In this document: one piece after another, positions 1 to 8,589 of the stretch
How the letters are laid out: every line of letters begins with the position of its first letter
Position numbering within the stretch: position 1 is the stretch's first letter
Notes under the pieces: generated by a model
The model's input: only the letters and a program-made list of their open reading frames with translations
The model's database searches: none
What the model was told of the DNA's origin: nothing
Origin: Aldehydirespirator sp965220645
GTDB lineage: Bacteria > Actinomycetota > Acidimicrobiia > Acidimicrobiales > Aldehydirespiratoraceae
Direction of reading: 5' to 3'
Assembly (NCBI GenBank): GCA_965220645.1
Contig: OZ244836.1
Location: forward strand, 1,984,001 to 2,048,000
DNA: 64,000 nt
Translations under genes and position numbers: made by a program

Positions 1-711
1 AACCATGCCATGGACTACGGCCCGGACGCCCTGGCCGACACCATCGACCTGCTGGAGGCAGCCGGGGTGACCACTATCGGTGCCGGCAGCAACATCGACG
101 AGGCCTACCGCTACCGGGTTCTGACCACCCGGGGCGGCCTGAGCGTGGCCTTCGTCGGAGCCTCCCTGATCGTTCCTTCCAATTTCGCGGCCGGCCCCAC
201 CACGCCGGGAATCGCTTCGGCGCACTCACCCGATCTGGCCCGAGTGCTCGACTCCGTTCGGGCCGCGGCCGCGGCCGCCGACGCGGTGGTCGCCGTGGTT
301 CATTGGGGCATTGAGCGCAACCCCTGCCCGAACGACGCGCAGCGCTCGCTCGCCCGGCAACTCCTCGATGCGGGCGCCGACGCCATCATCGGCCATCATC
401 CGCACGTGCTTCAGCCCGTGGTGTTCACCGGCGAGAAGCTGGTGGCCTTCTCGCTGGGCAACTTCATCTGGGAGCCCCGGCAGCACATGAGCGGCGAGAC
501 CGGCGTCCTTCAGATCGACTTCGACGGCGACAGGGTTGTCGGCTGGACGCTCCATCCCCACCTGCTCGACGGCGACGGTGTGCCCGTTCCGGTCGACTCC
601 GGGCCCCGCGTCAACCGCATACACGAAATCACCTCGGGCGATTGCGGCCCTCACATGCCTCCGCAGACAACTACCTCGCTGCCCCCGCCGACCGGCACCG
701 CCGGGTTCTAG
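1..711 (+). CDS. CapA-family metallophosphatase-like protein, C-terminal part
   Basis: The gene enters from the left edge. Reading from base 1 gives N-H-A-M-D-Y-G, the asparagine-histidine motif of CapA/PGA_cap calcineurin-like proteins, so the ATG at 10 is probably internal. Further family motifs follow: VVHWGIE near residue 100 and IIGHHPHVLQP near residue 130 (metal-binding histidines), then SLGNFIW. The family is named for capsule/poly-gamma-glutamate synthesis proteins, but many members have no known substrate. The C-terminus is a Thr/Pro-rich tail. The rimO start lies 15 bp downstream. The N-terminal metal ligands and any signal peptide are outside the window, so role and localisation are not decided here. 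Confidence 0.8.
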   Translation, partial: NHAMDYGPDALADTIDLLEAAGVTTIGAGSNIDEAYRYRVLTTRGGLSVAFVGASLIVPSNFAAGPTTPGIASAHSPDLARVLDSVRAAAAAADAVVAVVHWGIERNPCPNDAQRSLARQLLDAGADAIIGHHPHVLQPVVFTGEKLVAFSLGNFIWEPRQHMSGETGVLQIDFDGDRVVGWTLHPHLLDGDGVPVPVDSGPRVNRIHEITSGDCGPHMPPQTTTSLPPPTGTAGF

Positions 712-726
712 GTTGGTGACACCTCT

Positions 727-2013
727 ATGTCCGACAGACCCAGATCCTTCGTGGTGCACACCTTGGGGTGCCCGAAGAACCAGGTCGACTCCGACAAGCT
801 TGTCGGATTGCTGGTTGCCGACGGCCTGTCTCCGGCGCGCGAGACGGCCGAGGCCGACGTGGTGGTCGTCAACACGTGCGCGTTCGTCGAGGAGGCCCGC
901 CAAGAGTCGATCGACACGATCCTGACTGTCGCCGAGGCCAAGGCACCCGGCGCTTCGCTGGTGGTTACCGGCTGCCTCGCGGAGCGCTATGGAGACGACT
1001 TGGCCGAGGCCTTGCCGGAGGCCGACCGCATAGCCGGATTCGGGATGACGCTCACCACCGGACCGCCGGCGGCACCTGGCGGCGTGCCGGTGGAGCTGGG
1101 ACGGCGGGCTGCCCGCTCGATTCCGGCGTTCGACCTGCTCAACCTGCCTCGGCCGCCCTCGCCCCGCCCGTGGGCGTATGTGAAGATCGCCGAGGGCTGT
1201 GACCGTGCCTGCGGCTTCTGCGCCATCCCCAGCTTCCGGGGTCCCCAGCGAAGCCGCACGTTCGAGCAGATTCTCGCGGAGATCGAGCAGCTCGAAGCGG
1301 TCGAGATCGTGCTGGTGGCTCAGGACCTCGCCTCCTACGGCCGTGATCAGGGTCGGGGCGAGCGCCGCATCGTGCCGCTGGTGGAGGCCGTGTCGGAGAG
1401 GGCTGCCCGCACCCGCCTGCTGTACCTGTACCCGTCGGACCTCAACGACACGCTGATAGAGGCCATCTGCGCCACCGGCGTTCCCTACTTCGACCTGTCG
1501 CTCCAGCATGTCTCGGCCCCTCTGCTGCGCCGCATGCGCCGGTGGGGCGACGGCGGGCGATTCCTGGCCCGCATCGAAGCGATCCGCCGGCGCGAGCCGG
1601 AGGCCGCCTTCCGGTCGAACTTCATTGTCGGCTACCCGACCGAGACCGAGGAAGACCACGACCTGCTGCTGCGCTTCGTGGGGGAGGCTCAGCTCGACTG
1701 GTGCGGGTTCTTCGCCTACTCCGAGGAGGAAGGCACCTACTCCTCCAGTCTGGAAGGCCAGGTTGACGAGGGCCTGCGCTCAGATCGGCTGGCAGAACTC
1801 GGCGAACTGCAGGACGCCATCACCGCCCGGCGCCGCGAGCTGCTGGTGGGCCGGCAGGTGGAGGTGCTCGTGGACGAGCCCGGCGTGGGTCGCACCCATC
1901 GCGAAGCCCCCGAGATCGACGGCGTCGTGCATGTGCCCGCCGACCTGGCCGCGGGTACCTTCGCGACGGTGACCGTGACCGCTGCAGTTGGTTGCGACCT
2001 GGAGTCGGCGTGA
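727..2013 (+). CDS. rimO: Ribosomal protein S12 methylthiotransferase RimO
   Basis: A 428-aa radical-SAM methylthiotransferase of the MiaB/RimO family; RimO thiomethylates an aspartate of ribosomal protein S12. The N-terminal UPF0004 domain has its three cluster cysteines in LGCPKNQ, NTCAFV and TGCLAE. The radical-SAM CxxxCxxC is in the segment GCDRACGFC near residue 160. A TRAM-like RNA-binding tail ends the protein. LGCPKNQVDS at the N-terminus is typical of RimO, whereas MiaB has FGCQMN (compare the miaB gene at 6953). The stop TGA overlaps the GTG start of pgsA, so the two genes are probably translationally coupled. Confidence 0.93.
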   Translation: MSDRPRSFVVHTLGCPKNQVDSDKLVGLLVADGLSPARETAEADVVVVNTCAFVEEARQESIDTILTVAEAKAPGASLVVTGCLAERYGDDLAEALPEADRIAGFGMTLTTGPPAAPGGVPVELGRRAARSIPAFDLLNLPRPPSPRPWAYVKIAEGCDRACGFCAIPSFRGPQRSRTFEQILAEIEQLEAVEIVLVAQDLASYGRDQGRGERRIVPLVEAVSERAARTRLLYLYPSDLNDTLIEAICATGVPYFDLSLQHVSAPLLRRMRRWGDGGRFLARIEAIRRREPEAAFRSNFIVGYPTETEEDHDLLLRFVGEAQLDWCGFFAYSEEEGTYSSSLEGQVDEGLRSDRLAELGELQDAITARRRELLVGRQVEVLVDEPGVGRTHREAPEIDGVVHVPADLAAGTFATVTVTAAVGCDLESA

Positions 2014-2597
2014 GCGCCCCGGGGGACGCCGAGGCGCCGGCGCAGGCGAGCCTGCTGCATCCCGCCAACCTGCTGACGCTCGCCCGCCTGCTGCTCTCGC
2101 CGCTGCTGTTCCTGCTGATCCTGCAGGCCGAGGACAGCCGGGGGGCGTCGTGGGCCGCGTTCGGCCTGGGCGTGGCCATGGCCACCACCGACTTCTTCGA
2201 CGGGCGGGTGGCGCGCCGGGCCAATGTCACCAGCCGCAGCGGTGCCTTCCTCGACCCGCTTGCCGACAAGGTCGTTGTGCTGGGCGCCGCCTTCTGTCTG
2301 GTGGCGGTGGAGCGCTACTGGTGGGTGCCGGTGACGATCATTGCTCTCCGCGAGCTTGGCATCACGGCCTGGAGGGCACGGTGGGCCGGAGAGGGCGTGT
2401 CGATCCCGGCTCGCCGCTCTGCCAAGTACAAGACCTTCGTGCAGGGCGTGGCCCTCGCGATGGCGATCATGCCGACCTTGGAGGACTCGGATGTCGTGCT
2501 GACCGTTGCGCTGTGGGTGGCGGTGGTGTTCACGGTGGTCACGGGACTGCAGTACTTGCTTGATGGGCGCTCGATGCGGGCGCAGGCCCGCTCCTAG
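2010..2597 (+). CDS. pgsA: CDP-diacylglycerol--glycerol-3-phosphate 3-phosphatidyltransferase
   Basis: A 195-aa integral membrane CDP-alcohol phosphatidyltransferase that makes phosphatidylglycerol phosphate. The signature D-G-x2-A-R-x8-G-x3-D-x3-D is intact in DGRVARRANVTSRSG followed by AFLDPLADK. Several hydrophobic helices flank it (for example LLTLARLLLSPLLFLLIL). I start at GTG 2010 because it overlaps the rimO stop as GTGA; a TTG at 1992 is possible but would add residues not seen in the family. In actinobacteria a pgsA copy commonly sits close upstream of recA, as here. The choice between PgsA and another CDP-alcohol transferase rests on this context and on size. Confidence 0.85.
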   Translation: MSAPGDAEAPAQASLLHPANLLTLARLLLSPLLFLLILQAEDSRGASWAAFGLGVAMATTDFFDGRVARRANVTSRSGAFLDPLADKVVVLGAAFCLVAVERYWWVPVTIIALRELGITAWRARWAGEGVSIPARRSAKYKTFVQGVALAMAIMPTLEDSDVVLTVALWVAVVFTVVTGLQYLLDGRSMRAQARS

Positions 2598-2631
2598 GGC
2601 GAGCACGAACAGTGCCGGCGGTGACCCAGTC

Positions 2632-3921
2632 GTGAGGTGCGAGGTGGTGGCGGTCGGAACCGAGTTGCTGCTCGGCCAGATAGTCGACACCAACTCGTCA
2701 TGGATCGGTGAGCAACTCGCGCTGGCCGGCATCGACAGCCACTTCCAGACCAAGGTCGGCGACAACCTCGACCGGATGAGGGTCGCGCTCGAGCAGGCGT
2801 TGGAACGCAGCGAAGCGGTGATCGTGTGCGGAGGCCTCGGCCCCACCCCTGACGACATCACCCGCGACGCCATCGCCGCGGTCATGGGCGTGGAGCTGCG
2901 CCGCGACGACGCGGTGGCCGAGCGGATCAGATCGATGTTCTACCGGCGCGACCGGGACATGCCGGCCAACAACCTGCAGCAGGCTGACGTGCCGGAGGGT
3001 GCCCGGGTCATGGACGTGCAGCCCGGCACCGCGCCCGGCCTCATCTGCCCGGTTGGGCGACCCGGGGGGTCCGGGAGTCCGGTGGGTGGCGATGGGACCG
3101 GCGGCGAGAAGGTGATCTATGCCGTTCCCGGCGTTCCCTGGGAGATGCGGAAGATGGTCAGCGAGTGCGTGCTGCCCGACCTGCAGGCCCGGGCGGGTGA
3201 GCGGAGCGTGATCCGCAGCCGGACGCTGCGCACCTGGGGCCATTCCGAGTCGGGTCTGGCCGAGATGCTGGAGCCGGAGATGAGCCGTCTCGACGCCACC
3301 GGCGAGGCCACGATCGCCTTCCTGGCCAGCGGCATGGAGGGCCTGAAGGTTCGCATCACCGCCAAGGCGGCCGACGACGAGGCCGCTCAGCGGGTGCTGG
3401 CGGGAGTGGAGTCGAGGGCGCGTGCCGTGATCGGCGAGGCGGTGTTCGGGGCCGACGACGACACCATGGAGTCGGTTGTTCTGGCTCTGATGCGGGCGCG
3501 GGGTCTCACGCTGGGCCTGGCCGAGTCGGTCACCGGAGGGCTGATCGCAGCTCGCCTGACCGAAGTGCCCGGCGCCAGCGATGTGCTGAGGGGCGGGGTC
3601 GTGCCCTACGACCGCTCGCTCAAGATCGGCGTGCTGGGCGCGCCCGACGTCGCGGCGGTGAGCAAGGAGATGGCGCTGGCCATGGCCGAGGGCGCCTGCC
3701 GGGTGCTCGGTGCCGACGTGGGGCTGGCCACAACCGGCGCGGCCGGTCCCGACGCCCATGAGGGCGCGGAGCCGGGAACGGTCTGGATCGGCCTGCATCT
3801 CGACGGTGGGGGCGAGGCGGTCAGGGTGCGCTTCAACATGGCCCGAACGATGGTTCGTCAGCTCGGCACGATCACCGCGTTGAACCTGTTGCGGACCCGC
3901 CTGCTGGCTAGCGCCGGCTGA
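2632..3921 (+). CDS. cinA: CinA-like protein (MoaB-like domain plus nicotinamide-nucleotide amidase domain)
   Basis: A 429-aa two-domain protein. Residues ~1-170 form a molybdopterin-binding/CinA N-terminal domain (AVGTELLLGQIVDTNS; GGLGPTPDDITRDA). Residues ~270-429 form the PncC-type amidase domain (GLAESVTGGLIAARLTEVPGAS), which in the family deamidates NMN in pyridine-nucleotide salvage. The motif normally reads ES[C/L]TGG; Val at the third position keeps the nucleophilic Ser. The start is GTG 2632, where the family sequence begins (RCEVVAVGTELLLG). A low-complexity Gly/Pro insert (~residues 142-155) precedes EKVIYAVPGVPWEM. The last 14 bp overlap the convergent GNAT gene. Confidence 0.9.
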   Translation: MRCEVVAVGTELLLGQIVDTNSSWIGEQLALAGIDSHFQTKVGDNLDRMRVALEQALERSEAVIVCGGLGPTPDDITRDAIAAVMGVELRRDDAVAERIRSMFYRRDRDMPANNLQQADVPEGARVMDVQPGTAPGLICPVGRPGGSGSPVGGDGTGGEKVIYAVPGVPWEMRKMVSECVLPDLQARAGERSVIRSRTLRTWGHSESGLAEMLEPEMSRLDATGEATIAFLASGMEGLKVRITAKAADDEAAQRVLAGVESRARAVIGEAVFGADDDTMESVVLALMRARGLTLGLAESVTGGLIAARLTEVPGASDVLRGGVVPYDRSLKIGVLGAPDVAAVSKEMALAMAEGACRVLGADVGLATTGAAGPDAHEGAEPGTVWIGLHLDGGGEAVRVRFNMARTMVRQLGTITALNLLRTRLLASAG

Positions 3922-4906
3922 GGGCCGCCTCGAGTATTTCCAGATCAGCCTGCCAGCAGCCCATCAGGTGGGTGGGCTTGAAGCCCATGGCGTTGTTGAT
4001 AGCCAGCATGTGGGCGTTGCTGGCCGCGTTGCCGGTCTGAAGGCCGGTCACCTCCGGCTCGGTGGCCCGCAGCCGCTGCCACATGGCTGCCTTGAGCCAG
4101 CGCCCGATGCGTCGGCCCCGGTGGGCCGGCAACACCACCGTCGTCCACTGCCATGAAGCGGCGGGCCGGTGCCGGTTGACGAACACCTCAGTGGAGCCGG
4201 CCGCGTCGCCGTCGGCCGTGACGGCCAGCAGGGCCTGGTACTCGAGCCCGAGGGCTGCTCGGGCCTCTATGTCGGCTCGAACCATCGAGGCATCCACGAC
4301 GGTGTCCGCCATCTCCAGGTCGTCGGTGGGAGCGTCCTTCATGGCGTTGGCCGTGGCGACCTGAGCATCGATCCATTCATCGGGGCAGCGCCGGGCCCAG
4401 TGCACGAGCTCCAGGTCGGCGGGTCCGGAGTGGATCCACTGGTCCATGAGCTGAGGGTCCACTGCGGCCACATCGAGGCTGGACTCCTGCTCGGTGTAGC
4501 GCAGCTCGGCACCCAGACCGGTCCAGAAGCCGTGGCGCGGCGGTGTGTGGTCTCCCCAGGCGACTACCGATGTGCGCCGCTCGGCGCGCGCTCGCCCCAA
4601 CAGTACGGCCAGAACCGCTGCCGTCACCTGGTCGTCAGCGGGGGTGATCTCCATTTGCGCCAGCTCCAGGTTGCCGGGATCCTCCGGCAGTTCCAGATGT
4701 CCGATGGCTGCGGCGGTGGCTCCCTCGATGGCGACGACCCGCTGGTGGCTGGCGTAGTCGGTGGCGTCGTCTTCGAAGATCGATCTCAGTTCTTCGACAC
4801 CGGTGACGGGGAGGTCGGGGTCGCGCTTCGAGTCGACGTGCCGCTGGTGTTCGAGCGCGGCGGCGAAGTCCGCTCCGTCGAGCGATCGGGCGTCGATGAT
4901 CCGCAC
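3908..4906 (-). CDS. GNAT-family N-acetyltransferase with tandem acetyltransferase folds
   Basis: 332 aa, about twice the length of a single GNAT domain. The C-terminal half carries the acetyl-CoA binding pattern LPAHRGRRIGRWLKAAM (an R-x-x-G-x-G/A type loop) and the usual GNAT ending with NAASNAHMLAINNAMGFKP. The N-terminal half looks like a degenerate second copy, as in MshD- or Eis-like actinobacterial proteins. The substrate is unknown. The start is GTG 4906; on this strand a TACGCT hexamer at 4913-4918 leaves only 6 nt before the start, so a leaderless transcript is likely. Its 3' end overlaps the cinA 3' end by 14 bp. Confidence 0.8.
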   Translation of the reverse strand: MRIIDARSLDGADFAAALEHQRHVDSKRDPDLPVTGVEELRSIFEDDATDYASHQRVVAIEGATAAAIGHLELPEDPGNLELAQMEITPADDQVTAAVLAVLLGRARAERRTSVVAWGDHTPPRHGFWTGLGAELRYTEQESSLDVAAVDPQLMDQWIHSGPADLELVHWARRCPDEWIDAQVATANAMKDAPTDDLEMADTVVDASMVRADIEARAALGLEYQALLAVTADGDAAGSTEVFVNRHRPAASWQWTTVVLPAHRGRRIGRWLKAAMWQRLRATEPEVTGLQTGNAASNAHMLAINNAMGFKPTHLMGCWQADLEILEAALSRR

Positions 4907-4971
4907 GGCCCGAGCGTATGGCCGACATCATGGATGGGGAAACCTGATCGGCTTCGAGGCCCAAAGCGGCT

Positions 4972-4982
4972 GGGGGGGGGGG
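4972..4982. repeat. Homopolymer tract of 11 G
   Basis: Eleven consecutive G on the + strand lie immediately downstream of the msrB stop codon (C11 on the msrB strand), in the short gap between msrB and the GNAT start. It is non-coding as annotated. Such runs are prone to slippage and sequencing error. Confidence 0.9.
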
Positions 4983-4983
4983 C

Positions 4984-5406
4984 TCAGCCGTCGTCGGCGG
5001 TGCGGTCCAGCCGGAGGGAGGCTGAGTTCATGCAGTAGCGGTCGCCCGTGGGTTGGGGGCCGTCCGGGAACCGGTGGCCCAGATGGGCGCCGCAGTTGGC
5101 GCACATGGCCTCCTCGCGGATCATGCCGTAGCTGCGGTCGGTGTGGATCACCACCGCGTCGCGGTCGAGCGCCTCCCAGAAGCTGGGCCAGCCGGTGCCG
5201 GACTTGTACTTGGTGTCGCTGGAGAAGAGGGGGACGTCGCACACGATGCAGTGGTATGTGCCGTCGTCGTGGCAGTTCCAGTACTCGCCGGTGAAGGCCC
5301 GCTCGGTGCCGGCCTGCTGGGTGACCTGGTACTGCTCGGGGGTGAGCCGGTCCCGCAGGGCGGCGTCTTCGAAGGTCTGGCGGGTGGGGGAGGTCTGGGA
5401 GGTCAT
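4984..5406 (-). CDS. msrB: Peptide-methionine (R)-S-oxide reductase MsrB
   Basis: 140 aa from the ATG at 5406. It reduces methionine-R-sulfoxide in proteins. Two zinc CxxC pairs are visible (CIVC and CANC), with SGTGWPSFW, HLGHRF and the catalytic GDRYCMNSASL. The start is preceded by AAAGG at a good distance. A second in-frame ATG at 5481 has an even better ribosome site (AGGAGAAAGG) and would add 25 Arg-rich residues, giving 165 aa. The decamer GAAAGGCAAC precedes both ATGs. It is divergent from recA, across a ~390-bp gap that holds a LexA box. Confidence 0.93.
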   Translation of the reverse strand: MTSQTSPTRQTFEDAALRDRLTPEQYQVTQQAGTERAFTGEYWNCHDDGTYHCIVCDVPLFSSDTKYKSGTGWPSFWEALDRDAVVIHTDRSYGMIREEAMCANCGAHLGHRFPDGPQPTGDRYCMNSASLRLDRTADDG

Positions 5407-5622
5407 GGCGGTTGCCTTTCGGTGGTTCTGGTTTGCAGGCGAGCGTGTTCGGCGCCTTGATGGGAAGATTCGCCGGAGCATCGTGTTGCCTTTCTCCTGT
5501 ACTGCTCTACGGTAGGCAACGCACGCGGGCTTCGTATGGTTCCCGGCCGGTGAATCGAATCCCGCGGTGCCTCGATGCGAGCGCTGCCGGGCTGCTCCGT
5601 CCCCGCTCGCGGATGCTTGACT

Positions 5623-5634
5623 GAACACATGTTC
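5623..5634 (+). promoter_or_regulatory. LexA (SOS) box upstream of recA
   Basis: GAAC-ACAT-GTTC matches the actinobacterial/Bacillus SOS operator GAACN4GTTC, with a following G extending the dyad. It lies 165 bp upstream of the recA start and overlaps the putative -35 element. Three further boxes of the same form lie by lexA in this window, which supports the assignment. Confidence 0.85.
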
Positions 5635-5660
5635 GCAATTACATTATTTGAAACTACACT
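5632..5660 (+). promoter_or_regulatory. Candidate recA promoter
   Basis: TTCGCA (5632-5637) and TACACT (5655-5660) are spaced by 17 bp in an AT-rich island of an otherwise GC-rich region. The -35 overlaps the right half of the LexA box, which would explain repression by LexA. The transcript leader would be ~130 nt. The rest of 5407-5798 shows nothing else beyond the recA ribosome site and the possible msrB extension. Confidence 0.45.
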
Positions 5661-5798
5661 GTCGTAAGCTGAGCGAGGAACGACGGTGCCCTGCCGGGCC
5701 TGTCACACCCCCCGCGTAGGTTCACCAAGCATCCCCGACTCGCCGAGAGGCCATCAGACATCCACCCGCCCAAACGGGCACAGACACAGGAGAAGCAA

Positions 5799-6869
5799 GT
5801 GGACGATCGACACAAAGCACTCGACATGGCCATGAGCCAGATCGAGAAGCAGTTCGGCCAAGGCTCGGTCATGAAAATGGGCGAGAAGGCCACGATGAAC
5901 ATCGAGGCGATTCCGACGGGGGCGCTGTCACTCGATCTGGCTCTCGGAATCGGGGGGCTGCCCCGGGGAAGGGTCACCGAGATATACGGCCCGGAGTCCT
6001 CGGGCAAGACCACCCTCGCCACCCATGTCGTGGCCGAGGCCCAGCGCAACGGCGGCATCTGCGCCTACGTGGACGCCGAGCACGCCATGGACCCGATCTA
6101 CGCCAAGGCCATCGGCGTGGACATCGACGAGCTGCTCATCTCACAGCCCGACACCGGCGAGCAGGCCCTGGAGATCACCGACATGCTGATCCGCTCGGGA
6201 GCGCTCGACGTGGTGGTGATCGACTCGGTGGCCGCGCTCACGCCGCGGGCCGAGCTCGAGGGCGACATGGGTGACACCCACGTCGGCCTGCAGGCCCGGC
6301 TTATGTCGCAGGCTCTGCGCAAGCTCACCTCCAACCTCAACAAGTCCAACACGATCTGCATCTTCATCAACCAGCTGCGCGAGAAGATCGGCGTGATGTT
6401 CGGCTCACCGGAGACCACTCCGGGCGGCCGGGCCCTGAAGTTCTACTCGTCGGTGCGTCTCGACATCCGCCGGATCGAGTCGATCAAGAACGGAATGGAG
6501 GTGGTGGGCAACCGCACCCGGGTGAAGGTGGCGAAGAACAAGTGCGCCCCGCCGTTCCGCCTGGCCGAGTTCGACATCATGTACGGCCAGGGCATCTCCC
6601 GCGAGGGCTCGGTGCTGGACCTGGCGGTCAGCGAGTCAATCGTCAAGAAGTCCGGGGCTTGGTACACCTACGAGGGCGAGCAGCTCGGCCAGGGCCGCGA
6701 GAACGCCAAGGCGTTCCTGCAGGACAATCCCGAGCTGATGGTCGAGATCTCCGACCTGGTCTGGAAGGCCGTCATGCCCGAGCCCGAACCCGAAGAGGCT
6801 GATGTGGCAGCGGCTGTAGCTGCCTCGGTCTACGACGGACCGGCAGACAGCACCCGATCCGCCGCCTAG
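5799..6869 (+). CDS. recA: Recombinase RecA
   Basis: 356 aa, full length. It forms ATP-dependent filaments on single-stranded DNA, catalyses strand exchange and stimulates LexA self-cleavage. Walker A GPESSGKTT is near residue 66; VVVIDSVAAL is the Walker B strand; loop L2 is NQLREKIGVMFGSPETTPGG. It starts at GTG 5799, preceded by AGGAGAAG (5788-5795). No recX follows: miaB begins 83 bp after the stop, whereas recX usually directly follows recA in actinobacteria. Regulation by LexA is indicated by the upstream box. Confidence 0.98.
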   Translation: MDDRHKALDMAMSQIEKQFGQGSVMKMGEKATMNIEAIPTGALSLDLALGIGGLPRGRVTEIYGPESSGKTTLATHVVAEAQRNGGICAYVDAEHAMDPIYAKAIGVDIDELLISQPDTGEQALEITDMLIRSGALDVVVIDSVAALTPRAELEGDMGDTHVGLQARLMSQALRKLTSNLNKSNTICIFINQLREKIGVMFGSPETTPGGRALKFYSSVRLDIRRIESIKNGMEVVGNRTRVKVAKNKCAPPFRLAEFDIMYGQGISREGSVLDLAVSESIVKKSGAWYTYEGEQLGQGRENAKAFLQDNPELMVEISDLVWKAVMPEPEPEEADVAAAVAASVYDGPADSTRSAA

Positions 6870-6952
6870 CCCGCCTCGCCGGGCGGCGATCGCTCGGCAG
6901 GTCGAGAAGCATCGCCCCCCGGTCCCTTCGCACGAGGCCGTAGCCTGGGGGC

Positions 6953-8464
6953 GTGGGCCGGACCTACGCCATCCGCACCTTCGGGTGCCAGATGAACGAG
7001 CACGACTCCGAGCGGATCGCGGGCCTGCTCGAGGATGACGGGTACGCGCGCGCCTCCGCCTTGGAGGAGGCCGACGTGATGGTGCTCAACACGTGCTGCA
7101 TCCGGGAGAACGCCGACAACAAGCTGTACGGCGCCCTGGGCCGGCTCAAGGCCGTCAAAGCGAAGCGACCGGACGCGCTGATCGCGGTGGCCGGGTGCCT
7201 CGCCCAGAAGGACCGGGAACTGGTCCGGGAGCGGGCCGGCCACGTCGACGTGGTGTTCGGCACCCACAACGTTCACCGGGCCGCTGAGCTGATCGACCAG
7301 GCCCGGCGGCACGGGCCGGTGGTGGAGATCCTCACCGAGACGGTGAGAGAGGATGTCGAGGCATTCCCGTCGGCGCTGCCCGTGCGCCGGGAGGCGGAGC
7401 ACTCCGCCTGGGTCACGATCCAGATCGGATGCGACAACAGTTGCACCTTCTGCATCGTTCCCGCGGTGCGCGGTCGCGAGATCAGCCGGCCCTTCGGGGA
7501 ACTGGTCGACGAAGTGCAGGCTCTGGCTGCCGCCGGCGTCAGCGAGGTCACCCTGCTGGGCCAAAACGTCAACAGCTACGGCCGGGACCTGGCTCTGTCC
7601 CGCCGGGGGAGCACCAACGGCAACGGCGGGGCGGCCCCGGGCGACAACGCCTGGTGGTGCGGGGAGGCCTGGCTGTCCGATCGGCGGGCCCGCCCTCTCT
7701 TCGCTGACCTGCTGCGGGCCGTGGGAGAGATCGACGGCATCCGGCGGGTGCGCTTCACCAGCCCGCATCCCAAGGACCTCCGTCCCGAGACCATCGCGGC
7801 CATGGCCGAGATCCCGGCGGTGTGCGAGCACCTGCACCTGCCGCTGCAGTCGGGCAGCGACGCCGTGCTGCGGGCCATGCGCCGGGGCTACACGGCCGAG
7901 CGCTACCTGGAGCGGCTGAGGGCAGCTCGGGCCGCTGTGGAGGGCCTCGCCGTCTCCACCGACATCATCGTCGGGTTCCCCGGCGAGACCGAGCGCGACT
8001 TCGAGCAGACCCTCGAGGTGGCGGCCGAGGCCCGCTACGACAGCGCCTTCACGTTCATCTTCTCGCCCCGGCCCGGAACGGTCGCGGCCGACATGGGCGA
8101 CCGGTTCGTGCCCCACGAGGTGTCCGTGGACCGCTACGAGCGGCTGCGGCAGGTGATCGAGCGATCCAGCCGCCTAGCCAACGAGGCTCGCGTCGGCAGG
8201 ATCGAAGAGGTCGTCGTCGAGGGGCCCAGCAAGAAGGACCCGGCGGTCACCACCGGGCGCACCCGGCGCAACACCCTGGCCCACTTCCCAGCACCGGCCG
8301 GCGCCCAACCGGGGCCCGGCACCTACGCCCGGGTCCAGGTGACCGGGGCCGCGGCGAACTACCTGCAGGGCGCTCTTGTCGATCTCGAAGCGCCGCCGGT
8401 GGCGACTGGGCGGGACAAATCGTCGGGCCGTCGTCGCATCGCTGTGGCCGTCGCTGCCAGCTGA
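6953..8464 (+). CDS. miaB: tRNA-2-methylthio-N6-dimethylallyladenosine synthase MiaB
   Basis: 503 aa. A radical-SAM enzyme that adds a methylthio group to i6A37 of tRNA, acting after MiaA, which is encoded just downstream. The N-terminal cluster cysteines are in FGCQMNEHDS, NTCCIRENA and AGCLAQK; the SAM-cluster CxxxCxxC is in GCDNSCTFC. A ~33-residue Gly/Asn- and Trp-rich insertion (around residues 214-246, including GNGGAAPGDN and WWCGEAW) sits after NVNSYGRDL, where most MiaB proteins have a short loop. A TRAM domain and a basic tail end the protein. TAGCCT (6941-6946) lies 6 nt before the GTG start, so a leaderless transcript is likely. Confidence 0.95.
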   Translation: MGRTYAIRTFGCQMNEHDSERIAGLLEDDGYARASALEEADVMVLNTCCIRENADNKLYGALGRLKAVKAKRPDALIAVAGCLAQKDRELVRERAGHVDVVFGTHNVHRAAELIDQARRHGPVVEILTETVREDVEAFPSALPVRREAEHSAWVTIQIGCDNSCTFCIVPAVRGREISRPFGELVDEVQALAAAGVSEVTLLGQNVNSYGRDLALSRRGSTNGNGGAAPGDNAWWCGEAWLSDRRARPLFADLLRAVGEIDGIRRVRFTSPHPKDLRPETIAAMAEIPAVCEHLHLPLQSGSDAVLRAMRRGYTAERYLERLRAARAAVEGLAVSTDIIVGFPGETERDFEQTLEVAAEARYDSAFTFIFSPRPGTVAADMGDRFVPHEVSVDRYERLRQVIERSSRLANEARVGRIEEVVVEGPSKKDPAVTTGRTRRNTLAHFPAPAGAQPGPGTYARVQVTGAAANYLQGALVDLEAPPVATGRDKSSGRRRIAVAVAAS

Positions 8465-8589
8465 CAGGGCGGTGACCTCGAAGCCGCGCCCGCCAGTTGG
8501 CGACGAGCAGGCTTCGGTGTCGTTGGCGCGGCTGCTGGGGCCACGGCGAGTCGCGGCGGGGGAGATGGCCCCGTCCTGCCGTCGACACC

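Noticed and set aside
226..1659. Long open frame on the minus strand opposite rimO and the CapA-like gene
   Set aside because: It is a shadow of codon bias in high-GC DNA: the translation is Arg/Gly/His-rich with no recognisable domain, while the + strand encodes clear RimO and CapA motifs.
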